Shown here: piece by piece, positions 57,904 to 64,000 of the stretch | Position numbering within the stretch: position 1 is the stretch's first letter | Layout: each line of letters begins with the position of its first letter | DNA from: Microbacterium aurantiacum | Lineage (GTDB): Bacteria > Actinomycetota > Actinomycetes > Actinomycetales > Microbacteriaceae | NCBI RefSeq assembly: GCF_021654035.1 | Contig: NZ_JAJPDW010000004.1 | Span: forward strand, 62,001-126,000 | Length of the DNA: 64,000 nt | Direction of reading: 5' to 3' | Made by a program: the position numbers and the translations under genes | Notes under the pieces: model-generated | Databases searched by the model: none | Told to the model about the DNA's origin: nothing | The model's input: the letters and a program-made list of their open reading frames with translations, nothing else

Positions 57904-59178
57904 TCAGCGCCGGGCGCGGCCCGCCGCGGCCACCGCCGTCGACAGCGCGACGCAGTAGACGATCGCGAGCACGAGCAGGAGGACGAGTCCGCCGGTCCAG
58001 CGGCCGGTGATCTCGTGGATGAGGCCCATGGCCGGTCCGCCAAGCGCTCCGAGGGCATAGCCGCCACCCTGGATGAGCGCCGACATCCCGGCTGCTTCCC
58101 GGTCATCGCGGGCGACGGCGACCAGCGCCGAGAAGATCACCACGAATCCTCCCGAGTGCCCGATCGCCCCGGCGATCAGCCACACCCACAGCAGGTCGGG
58201 CGCGAGGAGCATCCCGCCGGTGACGAGGATCCAGCACACGCAGATCACCATCGGGGCCACCGCGCGTGGGGCGTAGCGCGCGAGGAGCGGCACGAGGAAC
58301 GCCCCGGCGACCCCCACCCCCTGATAGACGGAGGCGAGAGCGCCTGCCGCGGTGGCGCCGAGGCCGAGGGTGTCGGCGGCGAGCGTGGGCAGCCAGGTCG
58401 TCAACGCGTAGTAGATGGTGCACTGGGCGGCGAAGGAAGCCAGGAGGAGCCAGGTGACGGGGCGACGGGCGAAAGAGCGCTCTCGCCGCGCGACGACGAC
58501 CGGGAGCGGCCCCGTGAGGCGGGCCACCTCCCCGCCACCTCCGCCGGATGCGACCGCAGTGGCCGTCGCCGGCCCCGAGAACCGGTCCCCGGATCGTCGG
58601 GCTCGCCGGAGATGCACGCCCCACAGCGCGATGCCCGCCACGGTCAGCATCCCCCAGGCCAGCAGAGCCGCCGGCCACCCGATGAGCGCGGCCAGCGGGG
58701 CGGTGGCAAGGGAGGTCAGGAGCGATCCGACGTTCAGCATCGCCACGTAGGCCGCGGTCACCACGGCGACCCTCGGCCCCGGGACATCCCGTCGGATGAT
58801 CACCGGAATGACTACATTGCCAATCGTCACGGCCGCTCCGATGACGAGCATCCCCGCGAGCATCCACTCGAATCCGGGAACCGTGCGGATGAGCGTGCCG
58901 CACAGGACGCCCGTGAGCGAGATCAGCAGCGCGATCTCGGCGCCCGCCCGGCGGATGACCAGCGCCGCCACCGGAGTGAGGAGGGCGAACATCAGCACCG
59001 GCGCGGTGGTGATCAGTCCCGCCGCGGCGGAGCCGATTCCGAGGTCGCTCTCGATCTCACGGAGCACGGGCGTGGGCGCGACGATCGGCCCGCGCAGACT
59101 GATCGCGGCGACGAGGATGCCGACCACGACCAGGGCGATACCCGTTCCGGGGACGAACGGTCGATTGCCGGCGGTCAC
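57904..59178 (-). CDS. CynX/NimT family MFS transporter
   Basis: A 424-residue MFS protein with twelve helices. SLRGPIVAPTPVLREIESDLG near residues 26-46 and PLAALIGWPAALLAWG are typical of the CynX/NimT group (cyanate, nitroimidazole and other small-molecule exporters). A basic cytoplasmic loop lies in the middle (about residues 188-235). TAGACT six bases before GTG 59178 indicates a leaderless start. No cyanase or nitroreductase gene is nearby, so the substrate stays open. Confidence 0.87.
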   Translation of the reverse strand: MTAGNRPFVPGTGIALVVVGILVAAISLRGPIVAPTPVLREIESDLGIGSAAAGLITTAPVLMFALLTPVAALVIRRAGAEIALLISLTGVLCGTLIRTVPGFEWMLAGMLVIGAAVTIGNVVIPVIIRRDVPGPRVAVVTAAYVAMLNVGSLLTSLATAPLAALIGWPAALLAWGMLTVAGIALWGVHLRRARRSGDRFSGPATATAVASGGGGGEVARLTGPLPVVVARRERSFARRPVTWLLLASFAAQCTIYYALTTWLPTLAADTLGLGATAAGALASVYQGVGVAGAFLVPLLARYAPRAVAPMVICVCWILVTGGMLLAPDLLWVWLIAGAIGHSGGFVVIFSALVAVARDDREAAGMSALIQGGGYALGALGGPAMGLIHEITGRWTGGLVLLLVLAIVYCVALSTAVAAAGRARR

Positions 59179-59184
59179 GCGCCG

Positions 59185-59190
59185 AGTCTA
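59185..59190 (-). promoter_or_regulatory. leaderless -10 of the CynX-like gene
   Basis: TAGACT on the minus strand, six bases, GTG 59178. Confidence 0.65.
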
Positions 59191-59204
59191 GGCGGCGGTC
59201 CGGA

Positions 59205-60212
59205 TCACGCCCCGCCGGGCCGTCGCCCCGCGGTCCACTCCCGCAGGCGCGGAAGTGACCACGTCGTCACGATCCGGTCGGCGGGGATCCCCGCGTCCTC
59301 CGCCCTGCGCGCTCCGTGGTCCAGGAGCGAGAGCTGACCCGGCGCGTGGGCGTCCGAGTCGATCGAGAACAGGCAGCCCGCGGCGAGGGCGGTCGCGATC
59401 AGCTCCTCCGGCGGATCCTGTCGCTCGGGCCGGGAGTTGATCTCCACGGCGACGCCGTGGGCCGCGCACGCGTCGAAGACCGCCGCCGCGTCGAACACCG
59501 ACGGAGGGCGCGTGCCGCGGGCACCCTCCACCAACCGCCCGGTGACGTGCCCGAGCACGTCGACCCGACCTCCGGCGACGGCGGCGACCATCCGCCTCGT
59601 CATCGCCTCCGCGTCCATCCGCAGCTTCGAATGCACCGATGCCACCACGACGTCCAACTGAGCGAGCAGCTCGGCATCCTGGTCCAGGTCGCCGTCGTCG
59701 AGGATGTCGACCTCGATCCCCCACAGCATGGTGAAGGTGTCCGTCCCGAGGCCGCGGACGACATCGCGCTGGGCGCGCAGCCGATCCGCGCTGAGACCGT
59801 GGGCCACGCGCAGTCGCGGAGAGTGATCGGTGAGCGCGAGGTACTCGTGTCCGAGCGCCCGCGCCCCCTCGGCCATGAGCGCCGGGGAGGTGAGTCCGTC
59901 CGACCAGTCGCTGTGGGCGTGCAGGTCCCCGCGGAGGAGCCCGCGCACCCGGGAGTCCTGCTCGACGCCGGCACGCGTGCGGAGATCCGCGAGATAGTCC
60001 GGCACCACTCCCGCGCGCGCTTGGACGATCACCGCGAGGGTCGACTCCCCGATCCCCTTCGTGCGCCGCAGAACCGCCACGTCGTCCAGCTGCGCCTCGG
60101 TCAGGCCGGCGACGGCATCCGCCGCCACCCGGAACGCGCGCGACTTGTACCGGGACGATCGCTCGCGTTCGAGCAGACCCGCGATCTCGCTCAGTGCCGC
60201 GTGCGGGTCCAT
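59205..60212 (-). CDS. PHP-domain phosphoesterase (PolX C-terminal-like)
   Basis: A 335-residue protein: an N-terminal helix-hairpin-helix part like that of PolX (KSRAFRVAADAVAGLTEAQLDDV, KGIGEST) and a PHP domain with metal ligands in GDLHAHSDWSDG, LTDHS, GIEVDI, VHSKLR, LGHVTG and SIDSDAH. There is no polymerase domain. Likely a metal-dependent phosphoesterase acting on DNA ends or a small phosphate ester. ATG 60212 lies 13 bases after the trpD stop, so it is probably co-transcribed with trpD. Confidence 0.87.
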   Translation of the reverse strand: MDPHAALSEIAGLLERERSSRYKSRAFRVAADAVAGLTEAQLDDVAVLRRTKGIGESTLAVIVQARAGVVPDYLADLRTRAGVEQDSRVRGLLRGDLHAHSDWSDGLTSPALMAEGARALGHEYLALTDHSPRLRVAHGLSADRLRAQRDVVRGLGTDTFTMLWGIEVDILDDGDLDQDAELLAQLDVVVASVHSKLRMDAEAMTRRMVAAVAGGRVDVLGHVTGRLVEGARGTRPPSVFDAAAVFDACAAHGVAVEINSRPERQDPPEELIATALAAGCLFSIDSDAHAPGQLSLLDHGARRAEDAGIPADRIVTTWSLPRLREWTAGRRPGGA

Positions 60213-60225
60213 GGTGTCCGCCCGG

Positions 60226-61287
60226 TCAGCCTGCGAGGTCGCGCGTGGTGTCGACCCAGCGCTGGAGGGTGGACGCCGCCGCGCCGGAGTCGATCGCGGA
60301 CGCGGCGTCGTCGCGCGCCTCCGCGAGCCGCTCGAGGATCGGACGCTGCACCTGCCCGGCGTCGCGGAACAGTCGGTAGGCCACAAGTCCCGCCGCGGCG
60401 TTCAGCAGCACGATGTCGCGGACGGCACCGCTCTCGCCCTGGAACGTGCGGTGGACCACCGCCGCGTTGTGCGCAGGGTCGCCACCGAGGAGATCGGAGA
60501 TGTCGGCGAGCGGGATGCCGAGATCGCGCGGATCCAGATCATGCTCGTGGATGTCGCCGCGGCTCACCTCCCACAGCCGGCTGTGACCGGTGGTCGTCAG
60601 CTCGTCGAGTCCGTCATCGCCTCGGAAGACGAGTGCCGTCGCACCGCGGGTGCGGAAGACACCGGTGATGAGGGGCACACGATCGAGATGGGCGACACCG
60701 ACCGCGTTCGCCTCGGCCCGGGCGGGGTTGCACAGCGGCCCGAGGAAGTTGAACACCGTCGGGACCCCGAGCTCCTTCCGGGTGGTTGCGGCGTGACGGA
60801 AGCCGGGATGGAAGGCTGCGGCGAAGGCGAAGGTGATCCCGGCCCGGGGCAGGACTTCGGCGACGGCCTCCGGGGAGAGACTCAGATCCACGCCGAGGGC
60901 GCCGAGGACGTCGGACGATCCTGAGGAGGAGCTGGCGGCGCGATTGCCGTGTTTGACGACGGGGACGCCGGTGGCCGCGGCCACCAGCGCGGCCATCGTC
61001 GAGACGTTGACCGTTCCGAAGCGATCCCCGCCGGTCCCGACGATGTCGAGCACCCCCGGGTCGACCGGGAGCGGGAGAGCCGACTCCAGGATGGCGTCGC
61101 GGAACCCGACGATCTCGTCGACCGTCTCCCCCTTCGCGCGCAACGCGATCAGGAACGCGGCGAGCTGAGACGGTGTGGCCGTGCCGCGCATGATGCCGCG
61201 CATCGCCCAGGTCGACTCCGAGACGCTCAGATCGCGCCGGTCGAGAAGGGTGGTCAGGACATCCGGCCAGGTGTACAGCTCCGCCAT
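60226..61287 (-). CDS. trpD: Anthranilate phosphoribosyltransferase
   Basis: A 353-residue TrpD: GTGGDR at 84-89, NVST at 94-97 and KHGNRAASS at 112-120 bind PRPP and anthranilate. It catalyses the second step of tryptophan synthesis. No other trp gene is nearby; trpD next to ctaE is a known actinobacterial arrangement. TAGGCT seven bases before ATG 61287 suggests a leaderless or near-leaderless start. Confidence 0.96.
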   Translation of the reverse strand: MAELYTWPDVLTTLLDRRDLSVSESTWAMRGIMRGTATPSQLAAFLIALRAKGETVDEIVGFRDAILESALPLPVDPGVLDIVGTGGDRFGTVNVSTMAALVAAATGVPVVKHGNRAASSSSGSSDVLGALGVDLSLSPEAVAEVLPRAGITFAFAAAFHPGFRHAATTRKELGVPTVFNFLGPLCNPARAEANAVGVAHLDRVPLITGVFRTRGATALVFRGDDGLDELTTTGHSRLWEVSRGDIHEHDLDPRDLGIPLADISDLLGGDPAHNAAVVHRTFQGESGAVRDIVLLNAAAGLVAYRLFRDAGQVQRPILERLAEARDDAASAIDSGAAASTLQRWVDTTRDLAG

Positions 61288-61294
61288 TCCACCG

Positions 61295-61300
61295 AGCCTA
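61295..61300 (-). promoter_or_regulatory. leaderless -10 of trpD
   Basis: TAGGCT on the minus strand, seven bases before ATG 61287. Confidence 0.5.
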
Positions 61301-61468
61301 CTGGCGACGGCGAATCGAGATCGATCCGTGACCCGGATGCCGCTCCCCGGTGTTCAGCGCTCTCGTCGGGGGTTCTCAGCCGATTCCCGGCCCACGCGAA
61401 GGCCCGTCCGAGGTGCATGCCGGGCGAAAGTATCTCCGTCGGTGCGATCCAGCGGGCCGGGTATCGGC

Positions 61469-61474
61469 CATAAT
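61469..61474 (+). promoter_or_regulatory. -10 of the ctaE-qcrCA operon
   Basis: CATAAT, seven bases before GTG 61482, a leaderless arrangement that decides between three clustered starts. Confidence 0.55.
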
Positions 61475-61481
61475 GGTGAGC

Positions 61482-62114
61482 GTGACGACCTCCACTGCGA
61501 CCTACTCCCAGGCCATGCGGTCCGTCAAGCGGCCGGATCCGGTCGCCGTCGGAACCATCGTGTGGCTCGGCAGCGAGGTGATGTTCTTCGCGGGTCTCTT
61601 CGCGATTTACTTCACCCTGCGCAGCACCTCGCCCGAGCTCTGGGCCCAGGAAAGCGCGCTGCTGAATGTCCCTTTCGCGACCGTGAACACGATCATCCTG
61701 GTGATGTCCTCCGTGACGTGCCAGATGGGCGTCTTCGCCGCTGAGCGCTTCCAGCCGTACTCGACGAAGAAGCGCGGCATCCTCGGCTGGGGAATGGTGG
61801 AGTGGTTCTGGCTGACCTTCGCGCTCGGCGCCATCTTCGTCTCCGGCCAGGTCTGGGAGTACGCGCAGCTCGTCGCCGAGGGCGTCGCGATCGACACCAA
61901 CGCGTACGCGTCGGCCTTCTACCTGACGACCGGATTCCACGCCCTGCACGTCACCGGCGGTCTGGTCGCCTTCCTCCTCGTGATCGGTCGCGCCTACGCG
62001 GTGAAGAACTTCGGCCGCAAGGAGATGACCTCCTCGATCGTCGTCTCGTACTACTGGCACTTCGTCGACGTGGTGTGGATCGCTCTGTTCCTCGTCATCT
62101 ACTTCCTGAAATAG
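61482..62114 (+). CDS. ctaE: Cytochrome c oxidase subunit III
   Basis: A 210-residue protein with five membrane helices, actinobacterial CtaE: GTIVWLGSEVMFFAGLFAIYF at the first helix, a TTGFHALHVTGGL segment and YYWHFVDVVWIALF at the end. It belongs to the aa3 oxidase in the bc1-aa3 supercomplex. GTG 61482 is chosen because CATAAT lies seven bases upstream; ATG 61473 overlaps that element and GTG 61476 is too close to it. It heads the ctaE-qcrC-qcrA operon. Confidence 0.95.
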   Translation: MTTSTATYSQAMRSVKRPDPVAVGTIVWLGSEVMFFAGLFAIYFTLRSTSPELWAQESALLNVPFATVNTIILVMSSVTCQMGVFAAERFQPYSTKKRGILGWGMVEWFWLTFALGAIFVSGQVWEYAQLVAEGVAIDTNAYASAFYLTTGFHALHVTGGLVAFLLVIGRAYAVKNFGRKEMTSSIVVSYYWHFVDVVWIALFLVIYFLK

Positions 62115-62129
62115 GAGCTGATTCCCGAC

Positions 62130-62930
62130 ATGGCACGCACCACACAGCGCCGAAATCACGGACGTCGCAGCCCCTGGGCAGCCGCCGCGCTGATCGGCAT
62201 CGGCCTGCTCATCACGGGCGGGGCCTACGCGGGGGCATCCGCCGCGATGGCGTCGACGACCGAGCCGACGATCAACTCCGCGCTGACCATCGACGACGGC
62301 AAGAAGCTCTTCCAGGCGAACTGCGCCACCTGCCACGGACTCGACCTGCAGGGAAGCCTCGAGGGCCCCGCGCTCTACGGCGTCGGCGAGCTCTCCGTGC
62401 ACTTCCAGATGAGCACCGGTCGCATGCCGCTGCAGATGCAGGGTCCCCAGGCTCCGCAGAAGCCGGTCCAGTTCACGGACGACCAGATCGCCGCCATCGG
62501 CGCGTACATCCAGTCGACCTCCCCCGGGCCGTCGTTCCCCGCGGACGCCGTGCTCGACGGCGAGGGTGACGTCGCCAACGGCGGTGAGCTGTTCCGCATC
62601 AACTGCGCGATGTGCCACAACGTCGCCGGCGCCGGTGGCGCGCTGACCGAGGGCAAGTACGCCCCGGCGCTGCACACCACGACGCCGCTGAACATGTACG
62701 CCGCGATGGTGACCGGCCCGCAGAACATGCCGGTCTTCAACGACCTGAACCTGACGCTCGAGGAGAAGCGGGACATCATCTCGTACCTCCTCTACCTGCA
62801 GGAGAACGAGTCCGCCGGTGGATTCTCGCTCGGCTCCCTCGGTCCCGTGTCGGAGGGCCTGTTCATCTGGATCTTCGGGATCGGATCTCTGATCGCGATC
62901 ACCGTGTGGATCACGGCGAAATCCAACTGA
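62130..62930 (+). CDS. qcrC: Cytochrome bc1 complex diheme cytochrome c subunit
   Basis: A 266-residue diheme cytochrome c: N-terminal membrane/signal helix (about 16-40), heme site 1 CATCH (Cys65, Cys68, His69), heme site 2 CAMCH (Cys159, Cys162, His163) and a C-terminal membrane helix (about 243-262). In actinobacteria it carries electrons directly to the aa3 oxidase, replacing soluble cytochrome c. AGGAGC precedes ATG 62130, 15 bases after the ctaE stop. Confidence 0.96.
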   Translation: MARTTQRRNHGRRSPWAAAALIGIGLLITGGAYAGASAAMASTTEPTINSALTIDDGKKLFQANCATCHGLDLQGSLEGPALYGVGELSVHFQMSTGRMPLQMQGPQAPQKPVQFTDDQIAAIGAYIQSTSPGPSFPADAVLDGEGDVANGGELFRINCAMCHNVAGAGGALTEGKYAPALHTTTPLNMYAAMVTGPQNMPVFNDLNLTLEEKRDIISYLLYLQENESAGGFSLGSLGPVSEGLFIWIFGIGSLIAITVWITAKSN

Positions 62931-62965
62931 CCGAATCATGAACACCAGCACGAACGAGGAGCAGC

Positions 62966-64000
62966 ATGGCACACGAGGTTGACGCCCTCGAGCACGAGAG
63001 GGAGAGCTGGAAGCCCTCGTCGGGGCTCGCCGTCGTCGTCAGCGACCCGGTGCGCAACCCGGAGCTTCCTCCGCACCGCGAGCGGATGACGGACAAGGAC
63101 CCGGCGGCGATGACGCGCGCGGTCCGCACCATCTACACGCTGTTCTACCTCTCGGTGGCCGGGAGTATCTGGGCGATCGCCGCCTACATGCTCTTCCCCA
63201 TCGAGAGCGGTCAGATCGTCGACATCCGGGCGAACAACCTGTTCATCGGTCTCGGAATCGCCCTGGCCCTCCTCGCCATCGGCATCGCGGCGATCCACTG
63301 GTCCAAGGCGGTCATGCCCGACAAGGAGCACGTCGAGGATCGGCACGCGACCCGCGGTCGGGACGAGACGCGTGCCGCCGCCATCGAGGTCTTCGAGGTC
63401 GCGAACGAGGAGTCCGGCTTCGGCCGCCGCACGATGGTGCGCAACTCGCTCATCGCGGCGCTCGTCGCTTCCGTGGCGCCCGCGGTCGTCCTCTTCCGTG
63501 GCCTTGCTCCGTTCAACACCCCGACCAACCCGATCGCGGGAAACCCGGTCGCCCTGCTCAGCCACACGATGTGGGAGCCGGGGATGCGCCTCGCGCATGA
63601 CCCGACCGGTGAGCCGATCCGCGCCGCCGACGTGACCATCGGCTCGGCGGTCCACGTCATCCCGCAGCCGCTGGCCGCCCTGTCGCACGAAGACGGCTAC
63701 TTGGAGGAGAAGGCGAAGGCGATCGTCCTCCTGATGCGTCTCCAGCCGGAGGATCTCATCGAGCCGGCCGACCGCGCCGACTGGTCCTACGACGGCATCG
63801 TCGCGTACTCCAAGGTCTGCACCCACGTCGGGTGCCCCGTGGCCCTGTACGAGCAGCTCACGCACCACCTGCTCTGCCCGTGCCACCAGTCCCAGTTCGA
63901 CGTGACCGATCAGGCCAAGGTCATCTTCGGACCGGCTGCCCGCCCGCTGCCGCAGCTTCCCATCACCGTGGATGCCGACGGATACCTCGTCGCCCGCAGC
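62966..64000 (+). CDS. qcrA: Cytochrome bc1 complex Rieske iron-sulfur subunit (3' end outside window)
   Basis: 345 codons are present and the frame is open at the right edge, so the gene is partial; it is probably near its end. Three N-terminal membrane helices (about 55-78, 92-112, 160-180) are followed by the Rieske domain with CTHVGC at 285-290 and CPCHQS at 304-309 binding the 2Fe-2S cluster. It passes electrons from menaquinol to cytochrome c1-type hemes of QcrC. GAGGAG lies before ATG 62966, 35 bases after qcrC. qcrB should follow. Confidence 0.96.
   Translation, partial: MAHEVDALEHERESWKPSSGLAVVVSDPVRNPELPPHRERMTDKDPAAMTRAVRTIYTLFYLSVAGSIWAIAAYMLFPIESGQIVDIRANNLFIGLGIALALLAIGIAAIHWSKAVMPDKEHVEDRHATRGRDETRAAAIEVFEVANEESGFGRRTMVRNSLIAALVASVAPAVVLFRGLAPFNTPTNPIAGNPVALLSHTMWEPGMRLAHDPTGEPIRAADVTIGSAVHVIPQPLAALSHEDGYLEEKAKAIVLLMRLQPEDLIEPADRADWSYDGIVAYSKVCTHVGCPVALYEQLTHHLLCPCHQSQFDVTDQAKVIFGPAARPLPQLPITVDADGYLVARS

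Noticed and set aside
57904-59178. Cyanate transporter with cyanase operon
   Set aside because: The CynX/NimT resemblance is family-level only and no cyanase or carbonic anhydrase gene is nearby.

Overview
The window is high-GC (roughly 70 percent by eye), dense, single-chromosome actinobacterial DNA. Gene content and order point to Microbacteriaceae, most likely Microbacterium or a close relative: RbpA, WhiA, OpcA, the trpD/ctaE/qcrCA order, the ctaB/tkt divergent pair, a MetS-type small subunit and an actinobacterial suf operon. There are no rRNA or tRNA genes, insertion sequences, phage genes or CRISPR arrays. Genes are packed into operons with ATGA or GTGA start/stop overlaps, and many single genes and operon heads look leaderless (TANNNT, six or seven bases, then ATG or GTG).

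Layout. 1-1318: N-terminal part of an ABC-F ATPase and bioY. 1332-6210: a five-gene siderophore uptake operon on the minus strand under an IdeR/DtxR-like box. 6243-8776: a PLP C-S lyase/aminotransferase coupled to an MFS exporter. 8860-12933: suf operon (sufB, sufD, Rieske ferredoxin, sufC, sufT) without sufS, sufU or sufR. 13174-15952: heme A and heme O synthases (ctaA, ctaB) around a small membrane protein. 16162-24345: pentose phosphate operon tkt-tal-pgi-zwf-opcA-pgl. 24360-28035: rbpA, secG, tpiA, pgk, gap. 28140-37824: sodA, whiA, rapZ, uvrC, uvrA, uvrB. 37923-39112: DUF4126 gene and coaE. 39222-46217: an accessory stretch splitting the usual coaE/rpsA neighbourhood, with a response regulator, a histidine kinase coupled to a degenerate GGDEF membrane protein, an APH(3')-like phosphotransferase coupled to a DHA2-type exporter, and a FUSC protein. 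46278-50659: rpsA, an NSS transporter with its MetS-like subunit, and an isocitrate lyase-family enzyme. 50744-52522: three exported proteins. 52441-56841: a four-gene nonulosonic (sialic-type) acid operon. 56970-60212: a 5'-3' exonuclease, a CynX-like transporter and a PHP phosphoesterase. 60226-64000: trpD and the start of the respiratory cluster ctaE-qcrC-qcrA, which runs off the window.

Functionally the core genes give central carbon flow (lower glycolysis plus oxidative and non-oxidative pentose phosphate branches), aerobic respiration (heme A synthesis, bc1 and aa3 subunits), Fe-S assembly with iron uptake, and nucleotide excision repair. The most noteworthy observations are: (1) an identical 20-bp promoter block in front of both uvrA and uvrB that fits the LexA-independent PafBC/RecA-NDp motif, with leaderless starts and a degenerate copy at the exonuclease gene; (2) the nonulosonic acid operon, in which NeuB lacks the C-terminal SAF domain and the CMP-transferase is fused to a HAD phosphatase, suggesting a Kdn-like or 9-phosphate route feeding a cell-surface glycan; (3) the APH(3')-like/MFS pair; and (4) the kinase/degenerate-GGDEF/regulator module. 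Starts were chosen from ribosome-binding sites, start/stop overlaps and leaderless signatures; the two end genes are partial.
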